From Amantichitinum ursilacus (lineage in GTDB: Bacteria > Pseudomonadota > Gammaproteobacteria > Burkholderiales > Chitinibacteraceae): a stretch of DNA of 64,000 nt. Both the position numbers and the translations under genes were made by a program. Positions 21,517 through 30,015 of the stretch are shown here, one piece after another. Under the pieces are notes generated by a model. It did not search any database, was not told the DNA's origin, and saw only the letters and a program-made list of their open reading frames with translations. Each line of letters begins with the position of its first letter. Within the stretch, counting starts at the first letter, position 1. The stretch spans positions 248,001 to 312,000 of the forward strand of contig NZ_LAQT01000002.1 of the NCBI RefSeq assembly GCF_001294205.1, in the 5' to 3' direction.

Positions 21517-21782
21517 ACGCCGGGGCAAATGACATTGTCCTACGTGGTGCGTGGCCGTTTGTTAGCAAACCTATACGGTGCGCGGGTGGCGGGGTTGCAG
21601 TTTGATTACAAGTGTATGTGATTGCGCGCAATGCTTTTACGCGATCACTGACAACACCCCGCGTTACTCGCCCGACACAAAGAGCAAGCCAGCACCGACA
21701 TCGCCGTCAATCGCATCAGCCTAAAGTACAGCCATGACCTGAACGGCCATTCACTCATGTCACAACCATCTGGAGAAATGCC

Positions 21783-22184
21783 ATGAAAAAGGCTCTGATT
21801 ACGCTGTGTACCGTCGCCGCAACTTTGGTTGCTGGTGCTTCTTATGCTGAAAACGGCCAGGGTGCCGGTGGCGCTGGCAACGGCGAACGCGGCTTTAAAG
21901 CCGGCTTGTACAACAACACCCCGCGTCTGGATACCTGGGATACCGACCAGGCGGCCATGACCCCGTACAACAACATGAACAACAACGACAGCTACACGTA
22001 CAGCGCTGCGCAGCAAAAGCTGGACGAGCAGCAAATGCAAAACCAGGCGGCTACGCAACAGCAGAATGACGCGGTGATGCAAGACAACAGCAACACCAAC
22101 AACAGCCTGAGCGCCCCGGCACCGGCTACCACCGATAGCGCGGCGCAACCGGCTGATTCGTCCAGCAATGGCGGTTGGCGTTAA
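21783..22184 (+). CDS. Small exported Asn/Gln/Ala-rich protein
   Basis: 133-residue protein with a clear signal peptide (MKKALITLCTVAATLVAGASYA) and GGAG 10 bases before the ATG. The mature part is low in hydrophobic residues and rich in Asn, Gln, Ala and Ser (NNMNNNDSYTYSAAQQKLDE and QATQQQN-like runs), ending SSNGGWR. No domain is recognised. The composition suggests a disordered periplasmic or extracellular protein. A terminator follows after about 80 bp. The opposite strand is also open here, but it gives a Val/Leu/His-rich nonsense product. Confidence 0.7.
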   Translation: MKKALITLCTVAATLVAGASYAENGQGAGGAGNGERGFKAGLYNNTPRLDTWDTDQAAMTPYNNMNNNDSYTYSAAQQKLDEQQMQNQAATQQQNDAVMQDNSNTNNSLSAPAPATTDSAAQPADSSSNGGWR

Positions 22185-22265
22185 TTGACCGGCCTTGCGC
22201 CAGCAGGCTTCGGCAATCGGGGGTGATTACCCAAGCGGGCCAGTGCGCATAGCCTGTCATCGAAC

Positions 22266-22302
22266 AAAAAACATCGTAGCTTGGGCTGCGATGTTTTTTT
22301 TT
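22266..22302 (+). terminator. Rho-independent terminator after small exported protein gene
   Basis: Stem AAAAAACATCGTAGC/GCTGCGATGTTTTTT with a TTGG loop and a run of nine T; one wobble pair. Confidence 0.9.
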
Positions 22303-22442
22303 GCCCGTGCGCCACGCGCGCAGGCGGCATGCGCAAATCAGCGATGAGCCGACAACGCTTTGCCAGGCGCGCCGACGGTGTGGCGACGGGCTTGCTGCGA
22401 GACTGGCCACATCAACAATTACAACGTTTGCTGGAGGTTGCG

Positions 22443-22616
22443 ATGTCTTCTTTTGCGTTGTACCTGGTCGGGATGGTGATCGCCATCGTCGGGTTGGCTT
22501 ATGGCGCGCATCTGGCGCATGTGCCGGACCACTGGATTGTGGTGGGCGTGGTGGTGGCGGTGGGGTTGGGGATTGTGGGGGCGGTGAGAAGTACGCGGTT
22601 TCGTGATCCGCCGTGA
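22443..22616 (+). CDS. Small two-helix membrane protein
   Basis: 57-residue protein with GGAGG 6 bases before the ATG at 22443; the longer in-frame reading upstream runs through a terminator and is rejected. Two hydrophobic helices (SSFALYLVGMVIAIVGLAYG and HWIVVGVVVAVGLGIVGAV) joined by AHLAHVPDH, with a basic tail RSTRFRDPP. No family recognised by eye; similar tiny two-TM proteins are common in betaproteobacteria. Function unknown. Confidence 0.65.
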   Translation: MSSFALYLVGMVIAIVGLAYGAHLAHVPDHWIVVGVVVAVGLGIVGAVRSTRFRDPP

Positions 22617-23585
22617 GGGTTAGGCTTGCGGCGCGCTTTGGAGTGTTCTGTTTTGGCGGGATGGGCCTTTAACGATTGGGCCCGTGCGTGTTTTGGGATG
22701 TCCCGCTTTAGCGGGACAAACCTTTGACCGCTTGAGCCTGCGGCGCATTTTGGATACCCGGGGGTGCCCGGGAGCACGTCACTTTTCTTTGCTTCGCCAA
22801 AGAAAAGATAACCAAAAGAAAGGCGACCCCACTCGCGAATCCTTCGCTCGCCAGGGGGCCCGGTAGGTCAAAAGCCGAAACGGACCGTCTGTTACTTCGA
22901 TGGCCCAGCTGCCGCTCCGCGGACGCGACGCTCAGTCGGAGCCCGGTAAAACTGGTCTCCTACCTTCGCGCGCTCAGGAGATGGCGCTGGTTTGCCGGGC
23001 TTGCTGCCTCGTTGCTACGCAACATCGGGTGGGCGTGGTCGCTGCGGGTAACAATGAACATCCGCACCGCCCGCTTAACGCATCCCACCCCGCACGGCCA
23101 CCGCCGACTAACTTGCCACCGTTACCTCCACGAACGCTCCATAGGGTGGGTCAAGACCCACCACCCAAAGCCGCAAGCAAGAAGGCTCACTCCAATCACC
23201 CGCCAATTCACTACCGCCCGAAAGTACGCGTAGGGTGCGTTACCCGTAGGGCAACGCACATTTCCCGGAATACGCCATGCCCTCATTCCTTGCCACCATC
23301 CCGATTTCGCGGCTTTAAAGCCTCCGTGGCACAACCAAAATGTGCGTCGCCCCCGCAAGCGAGGACAAAACCCCTTGGGGTAACGTTCCCTACGCTTCGT
23401 GCATGCCTCATCGGAAGGCAAACATTTGGGCGTTTCGCCCGGATGTTGCTGCACGCCAGCTTGCTGGTGGGTTCGGAGAAGGGCGCCGAGTTCGCCCCTA
23501 TGGTCGTAAGGGCCGATGCCGCGGTGGTTTCCTGGAGTGAGGCTCAGCCGAGTACAGCGAGCGTCGAAACGGCGAGTGGCCCGCG
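22617..23585. repeat. Gene-free, hairpin-rich intergenic repeat region
   Basis: About 970 bp for which I support no gene. It holds a degenerate roughly 110-bp tandem unit (GCGGCGCnnTTTGGA near 22628 and again near 22740; GGGAnnnnCCTTTnACnnnTTG twice), a perfect hairpin TGTCCCGCT-TT-AGCGGGACA (22699-22718), a perfect hairpin CTTTTCTTTG-N6-CAAAGAAAAG (22782-22807), a GGTGGGTC-AA-GACCCACC hairpin (23144-23161) and a GTGCGTT/AACGCAC hairpin (about 23235-23258). Frames across it are open on both strands but code for Pro/Arg/His-rich products without RBS. It resembles the dispersed intergenic repeats seen in many proteobacteria. Confidence 0.7.
23141..23166. repeat. Dispersed hairpin repeat, copy A
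   Basis: ATAGGGTGGGTC-AA-GACCCACC, an 8-bp perfect stem. A copy in the opposite orientation, differing only in the loop (AT), lies at 29975-29998, and a degraded copy lies at 29781-29800. Confidence 0.75.
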
Positions 23586-24287
23586 TCAGCCACCGACCGC
23601 AAACACGCGCCCGCCACCCACCACCCACACTCGCGCGCGTGCGTGCGCGGGCATGGTCCAACTGCCGGTGAATTCGCCGAAGGCGGGCAGGATGCCGCCG
23701 TGTTCGCCCATCCAGAAGCAGGCCAGGCGCATGCGTTCGCGTGCGCCGCCGCGCAGGGTGACGGCGGGGTGGACGTGGCCGCACAGGCCGTAGATGCCGC
23801 CGGGCAAGGCCACGTCCGGTTCGTGACACAAGCCGAGCGGGCCGACGATCCAGGGTTCGCTTACCACGGTCACGCGCAGGTTTTGCGGCGGGTCGCCAGC
23901 GCGAACATCGTGGTTGCCGCGCACCAGCACCAGCCGCAACGCGGGCCAACGCGCGCGCCAGGTTTCCAGCGCGCCCAGCACTTCAGGATGGCGCGATGAT
24001 TTGGCGTGCAAAAAGTCGCCCAGAAACACCAACGTGTCGACGTCCTCAGCCAGCACCGCCAGCATTTCATCCAGTCGCGCCAGGTTCGCCTGGGTGGTGC
24101 CGTGCGGCACCGGTTGTCCCAGGGCGCGATAAGCCGCTGCCTTGCCAAAGTGCACATCAGCCACCAGCAACATGCGTTGCGCGGGCCAGAACAGCGCTTT
24201 TTGCGGCAGCAGCCACACCGCTTCGCCTGCGATGTGCGTGCTGATGGCGTGAGCGTTTAGCAGGCGGGTTTCCAGCGTTACGGGCAA
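23586..24287 (-). CDS. pdeM: Ligase-associated metallophosphoesterase PdeM
   Basis: 233-residue calcineurin-like phosphoesterase. All family motifs are visible: LLVADVHFGKAAAYR (DxH), FLGDFLHAK (GDxxH), VRGNHD, CHEPDV and CGHVHPAV (GHxH), which bind two metals. It is the last gene of the repair operon exonuclease-ligase-helicase-PdeM; in this setting the enzyme (TIGR04123) is described as a ligase-associated endonuclease/phosphoesterase. The start is probably TTG at 24287, 6 bases after the helicase stop, so translation is likely coupled. Downstream lies the hairpin-rich repeat region. Confidence 0.92.
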   Translation of the reverse strand: MPVTLETRLLNAHAISTHIAGEAVWLLPQKALFWPAQRMLLVADVHFGKAAAYRALGQPVPHGTTQANLARLDEMLAVLAEDVDTLVFLGDFLHAKSSRHPEVLGALETWRARWPALRLVLVRGNHDVRAGDPPQNLRVTVVSEPWIVGPLGLCHEPDVALPGGIYGLCGHVHPAVTLRGGARERMRLACFWMGEHGGILPAFGEFTGSWTMPAHARARVWVVGGGRVFAVGG

Positions 24288-24293
24288 ATCAGC

Positions 24294-26903
24294 TTATCCA
24301 CGAGTATGGCCAAACACGCGTTTGGGTCGGGCGCGACGGCCGCCGCTGCGCGCTTGTTTTTTAGGCATGTCCGGCGCCATAAACATCACCGCCGCATGGG
24401 CGTCGATCGACGGATCGGCCTCGCCACTGGCGGCGCGTTCCAGCGTCGCCACCAGCCGCGCGATGCGGTCGGCCAGTTTTTCGGACGACATGCTCTCGCG
24501 AAAGCGCTCGATCAGCAGCGGAAAACCCAGCGGCGTGGGCCGTTGCACGCGCTGGATGTTCAGGGCCTGGCCTTGCATGCGCTGCAGGCTGTCCTGCAGC
24601 CGCGTTGTTTCCAGCTCCTGGCGCAGCACTTCGGTTTGCGCCTGGGTCAGCAGCAAGTTGGACGGATCATGCTTGCGGAACACTTCATAAAACAGGCTAG
24701 ACGATGCCTGCAATTGCCGCGCGCTTTTGCCGCCGCCGCTGCCCGGATGGCCCTGGAACACCAGCCCGGAAATACGCGCGATTTCACGAAAACGCCGTTG
24801 CGCCAGTTCGCCCGCATTCAGGCTATGCAACACGTCTTCCAGCAGATGCTCGTCGCTCAATAATTCGGGCGTCAGCAGCGCAGGCCAATCAACGTCGGCG
24901 CTGGTCAGCAGCTCAAAACCGTAGTCGTTGACCGCAATCGAAAACGTGGCGGGCTGATGTTGCCCCACGCGCCATCCCAGCAAAGACGCCAGACCCAGAT
25001 GCACATGGCGTCCGGCAAAGGGATAAAGAAACAGATGGTTGCCTTCGCGTGAATGCCACACTTCGGCCAGCAAAGTATTGCGCGTGGGGATGGCCGACCA
25101 GTCTTGTTGCACCTGCAGCAAGGGCGCAACCGCTTGCATCTCGGGCCCGGCAAACTCGCCGGCCGCAGCCAGTTCCAGTTGCTCAACCATGGCATCGGCC
25201 AACTCGGTGGAAAACGACATGCGTCCGCCTTGCCAGCGCGGCACCGCGCCTTTGGATTTTTTGGCCAGCCGCACCAGCGCCGTCATCTCATGCACGCGGA
25301 TCAGTTCCAGCATGCGGCCGCCAAATAAAAATGCATCGCCCGGCGCCAGCCGCGCGATAAAGCCTTCTTCCACCGTACCCAGCCGCGCGCCGCCCATGTA
25401 TTGCACCACCATGCTGGCGTCGCTGACGATGGTGCCGATATTGCTGCGGTGGCGGCGCGCCAGCGCGGCATCGGGCACGCGCCAGATGCCGGCTTCGTCG
25501 GGTTCCACGCGTCGATATTCGGGGTAGGCGGTCAAGGCGCTGCCGCCCTGGCGCACAAAGCCCAGCGCCCATTCCCATTCTTCCGCTGTCAGCGCCTGAT
25601 AGCTCCACGCGGTGCGCACTTCGGCCAGCAATTCCGGCGGGGTAAAGCCGGTGCCCAGCGCAATCGTCACCAGATGCTGCACCAACACATCCAGCGGTTT
25701 ATTGGGGGGTAGACGGGTTTCGAGGTGGCCGGTGGCGATGGCGTGGCGGGCGGCGGCGGCCTCCACCAGTTCCATGCTGTGCGTGGGCACCATGGTCAGG
25801 CGCGAGGTGCGGCCAGGCTGGTGGCCCGAGCGCCCGGCGCGTTGCAGCGCCCGCGCCACGCCCTTGGGCGAGCCAATCTGCAACACGCGTTCCACCGGCA
25901 CAAAATCCACGCCCAGATCCAGGCTTGATGTGCACACCACCGCTTTCAGCGTGCCCGCTTTCAGGCTGGCTTCCACCCAGTCGCGCACTTCGCGGTCTAG
26001 CGAGCCATGATGCACCGCAATCAGCCCGGCCCAATCCGGCCGCGCATTCAGCAGCGCCTGGTACCACAGTTCGGCTTGCGAGCGCGTATTCAGAAACACC
26101 AGCGTGGTGCCCGCGTCTTCGATGGCGTCGATCACTTGCGGCAACATCGCAATGCCCAGATGGCCCGCCCACGGAAAGCGTTCCAGCCTGGGCGGCAGCA
26201 GCGTATCAATCAGCAACGGTTTGCCGATATCGCCTTGCACCACGCGGCCTGGCGCGCCCGCCAACAGCACATCGCGCGCCAGATCGATATTGCCCAGCGT
26301 GGCCGACAAGCCCCATATCTGCAGCGCCGGATTGAGCTTGCGCAGCCGCGCCAGCGCCAGTTGCAATTGCACGCCGCGCTTGTTGCCGATCAGCTCGTGC
26401 CATTCGTCCACCACCACCATGCGCGCGCCCGCCAGCGCATCTTGCTGCGTGGCTTTGCTCAGCATCAGCGTCAGGCTTTCCGGCGTGGTGATCAGCGCGG
26501 TGGGCAGGCGACGTTCCTGCGCGGCGCGTTCGCTGCTGCTGGTGTCGCCGGTGCGCAGCGACAGTGTCCAGTCCAGCTGCGCGCTTTCAATCGGCTCGGC
26601 CAGCGCTTTGGCGGTGTCGGCGGCGAGGGCGCGCATCGGCGTAATCCAGATCACCGTTAGTTTGGGCGCGCTCATGCGCGTGCGTTTCAGTGGTGACGGC
26701 TCAATCTTTTTTGCGCCAAAACGCGCCAGTGCCGCCAGCCAGATGGCCCAGGTTTTGCCCGAGCCGGTGGAGGCATGCAGCAAGCCCGAATCGCCCGCGA
26801 TAATGCTTTGCCACGTGGCTTGCTGAAACGGAAACGGCGTCCAGCCGCGTGAAGCAAACCAGGCGGCCGGGTCAAACGCGGAAGTGGAGGCGGGCGCGTT
26901 CAT
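24294..26903 (-). CDS. lhr: Ligase-associated DEXH-box DNA helicase (Lhr family)
   Basis: 869-residue superfamily-2 helicase. Walker A ASTGSGKT (Lys50), DEWH box in VVVDEWHEL, motif [11 protein letters not shown], motif IV region [16 protein letters not shown], motif [15 protein letters not shown], and motif [17 protein letters not shown] are all present, followed by the Lhr-type winged-helix and beta-barrel C-terminal region. The length fits the short ligase-associated class (TIGR04121) rather than the 1500-aa Lhr. It overlaps the ligase gene by 4 bp (ATGA). It would unwind or translocate on DNA during repair in concert with the co-encoded ligase and nucleases. Confidence 0.95.
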   Translation of the reverse strand: MNAPASTSAFDPAAWFASRGWTPFPFQQATWQSIIAGDSGLLHASTGSGKTWAIWLAALARFGAKKIEPSPLKRTRMSAPKLTVIWITPMRALAADTAKALAEPIESAQLDWTLSLRTGDTSSSERAAQERRLPTALITTPESLTLMLSKATQQDALAGARMVVVDEWHELIGNKRGVQLQLALARLRKLNPALQIWGLSATLGNIDLARDVLLAGAPGRVVQGDIGKPLLIDTLLPPRLERFPWAGHLGIAMLPQVIDAIEDAGTTLVFLNTRSQAELWYQALLNARPDWAGLIAVHHGSLDREVRDWVEASLKAGTLKAVVCTSSLDLGVDFVPVERVLQIGSPKGVARALQRAGRSGHQPGRTSRLTMVPTHSMELVEAAAARHAIATGHLETRLPPNKPLDVLVQHLVTIALGTGFTPPELLAEVRTAWSYQALTAEEWEWALGFVRQGGSALTAYPEYRRVEPDEAGIWRVPDAALARRHRSNIGTIVSDASMVVQYMGGARLGTVEEGFIARLAPGDAFLFGGRMLELIRVHEMTALVRLAKKSKGAVPRWQGGRMSFSTELADAMVEQLELAAAGEFAGPEMQAVAPLLQVQQDWSAIPTRNTLLAEVWHSREGNHLFLYPFAGRHVHLGLASLLGWRVGQHQPATFSIAVNDYGFELLTSADVDWPALLTPELLSDEHLLEDVLHSLNAGELAQRRFREIARISGLVFQGHPGSGGGKSARQLQASSSLFYEVFRKHDPSNLLLTQAQTEVLRQELETTRLQDSLQRMQGQALNIQRVQRPTPLGFPLLIERFRESMSSEKLADRIARLVATLERAASGEADPSIDAHAAVMFMAPDMPKKQARSGGRRARPKRVFGHTRG

Positions 26904-28561
26904 GCGATGCTCGATGGCGGCTGCGCGGGCGTCAGCAGTTCTTGCAGATCGGCCAGCGTGTTGGCTTCTTGCAGCGGTTTGTCGTGCCGCCAGCGCAAGA
27001 TGCGCGGAAACCGCACCGCCACGCCGCTTTTGTGGCGCGTGCTGGCGGCGATGCCTTCAAAGCCCAGCTCGAACACCTGCGACGGCGTAATCGAGCGCAC
27101 CGGGCCAAATTTCTCCACCGTGGTTTTGCGCACCAAAGCGTCCACCTGGCGGATCTCTTCGTCGGTCAGGCCCGAATACGCTTTGGCAAACGGCACCAGC
27201 ATGCGGTCAGGTGCGCCCATGGGTTTGTCCCACACGGCAAAGGTGTAATCGGTGTACAGATTAGCGCGGCGACCGTGGCCGGCCTGGGCGTAGATCAGCA
27301 CGGCGTCGATGCTGTACGGGTCCACTTTCCACTTCCACCACGTGCCGACATCCTTGGTGCGGCCGACGCCGTATTGCGCCGCTTGCGCCTTCAGCATCAG
27401 GCCTTCCACGCCCAGCGCGCGGCTTTGCGTGCGCAGTTCGGCGTAGGCGGGCCAGTCCGGCGCGATCAATAAGGGGCTCAGGCTCAGCGCGGGCGAATTA
27501 CACGCCGCCACCACTTCCTGCAACTGGGCGCGGCGCTCGCGCTGCGGGCGCTGCCGCCAGTCCTGGCCCTGCCATTCCAGCAGGTCATACGCCAGTAACA
27601 CCACGGGCGCTTGTTGCAGAATGCGCGCGGTTAAATTTTTGCGACCGATGCGTTGCTGCAGGATGGAAAACGGCGCCACGCGGTCTTGGAGCCACACCAC
27701 GATTTCGCCATCAATGACCGTGCCATCGGGCAAATACATACCGGCAGCGGTCAGCTCGGGAAAGCGATCGGTCACCAGTTCTTCACCGCGCGACCATACC
27801 CACGCCTCGCCCGCACGCTTAACCAGTTGGGCGCGGATGCCATCCCATTTCCATTCCACTTGCCAGTGGTCCGACGGGCCGAGTTGTTCCGCCATCACAT
27901 CCAGCGGCTGTGCGTAGGCATGCGCCAGAAAAAACGGATACGGCTGGCCGCCGCGCGCGGCACCGGTTTCGTCGGGCGGTGCAATCAGCGCCAGGTAGTG
28001 ACTGGCATCGGGCGCGGCCTGGCCAGCGGTATACCCCACCAGCCGTTGCGCCACTTCTTTGGGATCGAGCTTGCCGATCTGCGCCAGCGCACGCGTCACC
28101 GTCAGCCGCGATACGCCAATGCGCAGACTGCCGGTAATCAGCTTGATGCTGACCAGGCGTTGCCAGCGGTCCATGGCCTGCCACATTTCGCGCAGTTCGG
28201 CTTGTTGTTGCGGCGGGTTGAGCAGTCGTAGCGCCAGCAATTGCGTCATCGCTTGCGCCAGCGGGATGTCCACGCTGTGGGTGGGCGGCGGCAGCACCAG
28301 CGCAATGGTCTCGGCCAGATCGCCCACGGCGTGATAACACTCGTCAAACAGCCAGTCGGGCAGGCCGGATAATTCTTGCGCCAGCTCGCGCAGCAAGCGC
28401 GTAGGCACCAGTTGGCGCGGCTTGCCGCCCGCCAGAAAATACACGGCCCAGGCGGCGTCTTCGGGCGGCGCGTTGCGCAAATAATCGACCACCGCCGCCA
28501 GCCGGGCGTTGTTGGCGGTCATGCCGTCCAGGCTTTCATACAGCGCGGCAAATTGCTTCAT
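26900..28561 (-). CDS. ATP-dependent DNA ligase (ligase-associated repair operon)
   Basis: 553-residue ATP-dependent ligase. An N-terminal DNA-binding domain (1-210) is followed by the nucleotidyltransferase core with adenylated Lys238 in [14 protein letters not shown], then [21 protein letters not shown] (motif III region), EGLMLKAQ (motif IV), WWKWKVDP (motif V) and an OB-fold domain. This architecture is that of the bacterial ATP ligase co-encoded with Lhr, exonuclease and PdeM (TIGR04120). It overlaps the upstream exonuclease gene by 4 bp and the downstream helicase gene by 4 bp. The cell will also have an NAD-dependent LigA elsewhere. The operon is thought to act in DNA damage repair; its precise pathway is unsettled. 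Confidence 0.95.
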   Translation of the reverse strand: MKQFAALYESLDGMTANNARLAAVVDYLRNAPPEDAAWAVYFLAGGKPRQLVPTRLLRELAQELSGLPDWLFDECYHAVGDLAETIALVLPPPTHSVDIPLAQAMTQLLALRLLNPPQQQAELREMWQAMDRWQRLVSIKLITGSLRIGVSRLTVTRALAQIGKLDPKEVAQRLVGYTAGQAAPDASHYLALIAPPDETGAARGGQPYPFFLAHAYAQPLDVMAEQLGPSDHWQVEWKWDGIRAQLVKRAGEAWVWSRGEELVTDRFPELTAAGMYLPDGTVIDGEIVVWLQDRVAPFSILQQRIGRKNLTARILQQAPVVLLAYDLLEWQGQDWRQRPQRERRAQLQEVVAACNSPALSLSPLLIAPDWPAYAELRTQSRALGVEGLMLKAQAAQYGVGRTKDVGTWWKWKVDPYSIDAVLIYAQAGHGRRANLYTDYTFAVWDKPMGAPDRMLVPFAKAYSGLTDEEIRQVDALVRKTTVEKFGPVRSITPSQVFELGFEGIAASTRHKSGVAVRFPRILRWRHDKPLQEANTLADLQELLTPAQPPSSIA

Positions 28562-29592
28562 GACGCGTCCTCCGCCGGGCTGGCCGCATCGTCGCTGGCG
28601 GGCGGGGTATCGTCTTCATCGCCGTATTCGGTCTTGAAGATTTGCGCGTTCAGGCCTTTATCGCGCAGATAACGCACTAGCACATCGGTGGCACCGTGCG
28701 TCACATACACGTTTTGCGCGCCGGTCTGTTCGATCGCCCAGTTAAGCCCGGGCCAGTCGGCATGATCCGACAGCGCAAAGCCACGCTCGATGCCACGGCG
28801 CCGGCGGTTGCCACGCACCTGCATCCAGCCGCTGGCAAACGCTTCGGCGTAATCGGGAAAACGACGTAACCAGGTGCTGCCGCTGGCCGAGGGCGGCGCC
28901 AGAATCAAGCCGGTTTTGGCCAGTGTGCGGTCTTCCACATCGCCGGCATAACGCGTTTCCGGCAGCACCACGCCCTGCTCGCGATACATGCGGTTAAGCG
29001 GTTCAATCGCGCCGTGCATGATCAGCGGGCCGATGCTGGCGTCGATGCTGGCCAGAATCCGTTGCGCCTTGCCAAACGCGTAGCAATACAGCACCGACGG
29101 CCGACCCTGCGCGGCATTGGCGCGCCACCAGGCATTCACCTGATCAAACAATTCGGTGGGATCTTGCCAACGATAAATGGGCAGGCCAAAGGTGGATTCG
29201 GTGATAAAGGTGTCGCAGCGCACCGGCTCAAACGGCAAACAGGTGGGGTCGTACTGGGTTTTGTAATCCCCCGACGCCACCCAGACTTCGCCGTTGACTT
29301 CGAGCCGCACTTGCGCCGAGCCAAGCACATGCCCGGCCGGATGAAAACTGAGTTTGACGCCGTGATGCTCTAGCGTCTGGCCATACGGCAGCCCTTGCAC
29401 ATTGATATGGCCCAAGCGGGCTTTCAGGATGCCCAGGCACGGTTCCGCCGCCAGGTAATGCGCATGGCCCCAACGCGCATGGTCGGAATGGCCGTGCGTA
29501 ATCACGGCGCGCTCCACCGGCCGCCATGGGTCGATATAGAAGTCGCCAGCGGGGCAGTACAAACCTTCAGGGCGTGCGATGACCAGGTTCAT
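28558..29592 (-). CDS. Ligase-associated DNA exonuclease (metallo-beta-lactamase/SNM1-like fold)
   Basis: 344-residue metallo-beta-lactamase/beta-CASP-like nuclease. The start at 29592 (MNLVIARPEGLYCPAGDFYIDP) has GGAG 7 bases upstream; an in-frame extension to 29616 is less likely. Metal-binding motif THGHSDHARWG and later FHPAGHVLGSAQV, WVASGDYK and SDHADWPG correspond to the SNM1/Pso2-type active site. This is the first gene of the four-gene operon (TIGR04122 family). It ends with an acidic, Ala/Pro-rich tail ([19 protein letters not shown]). No promoter is obvious in the 420 bp upstream, which contains two degenerate hairpin repeats. Confidence 0.93.
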   Translation of the reverse strand: MNLVIARPEGLYCPAGDFYIDPWRPVERAVITHGHSDHARWGHAHYLAAEPCLGILKARLGHINVQGLPYGQTLEHHGVKLSFHPAGHVLGSAQVRLEVNGEVWVASGDYKTQYDPTCLPFEPVRCDTFITESTFGLPIYRWQDPTELFDQVNAWWRANAAQGRPSVLYCYAFGKAQRILASIDASIGPLIMHGAIEPLNRMYREQGVVLPETRYAGDVEDRTLAKTGLILAPPSASGSTWLRRFPDYAEAFASGWMQVRGNRRRRGIERGFALSDHADWPGLNWAIEQTGAQNVYVTHGATDVLVRYLRDKGLNAQIFKTEYGDEDDTPPASDDAASPAEDAS

Positions 29593-30015
29593 GAGCGGGC
29601 TCCTGCACCTGAACACAGATCACCAGAAAGTGGGGCAAACCGGGCATGCGTAGTCATGCTTGCATGCTAACCAGAACGCCGCTTGCAGCCTGACGGCTAT
29701 GCGCGCAACCGGGACGCGGGATACTGCGGGAAATGGTGACGGGCGATTACCTACATAAGCCAAAAAAGCGCAGCGGCATCGGGTGGGTCGGGACCTACCC
29801 TCCAAAATGGCCGGACGCGCGTTGAGGCGCGCGCGCGAGTTGTGGCTTTGCGGGGCTCCCCTAATTGATGACGAAGAGCGGCCTACGCGGCTTGAGCAGC
29901 AAGCCTTCGCAATGCATAGAGGGCCAGCATCAAAAGTGGCATAGCGCGCAGATGTGGCATCGGCAAATGGCTTTGAGTGGTGGGTCATGACCCACCCTAT
30001 GCGGCTGCCTGGCGC
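29593..30015. other. Intergenic region with two hairpin repeats
   Basis: 423 bp between the start of the repair operon and the end of the GGDEF-EAL gene. No gene is supported. It contains an imperfect GGGTGGGTC-GG-GACCTACCC hairpin (29781-29800) and an inverted copy of the dispersed hairpin (29975-29998), the latter placed just after the GGDEF-EAL stop. Confidence 0.6.
29975..29998. repeat. Dispersed hairpin repeat, copy B (inverted)
   Basis: GGTGGGTC-AT-GACCCACC followed by CTAT. Its reverse complement matches copy A at 23141-23166 except for the loop. Confidence 0.75.

Noticed and set aside
21645-22148. 167-codon open frame antisense to the small exported Asn-rich gene
   Set aside because: Val/Leu/His-rich composition without RBS; the plus-strand reading has a signal peptide, RBS and terminator.
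22617-23585. CRISPR array or insertion sequence in the hairpin-rich region
   Set aside because: No regularly spaced identical repeats with unique spacers, no transposase and no terminal inverted repeats with target duplication were seen.
22900-23793. Open frame of 297 codons on the plus strand through the repeat region
   Set aside because: It overlaps pdeM on the opposite strand, is Pro/Arg/His-rich, lacks an RBS and runs through several palindromic repeats; it looks like chance open reading in GC-rich repeat DNA.
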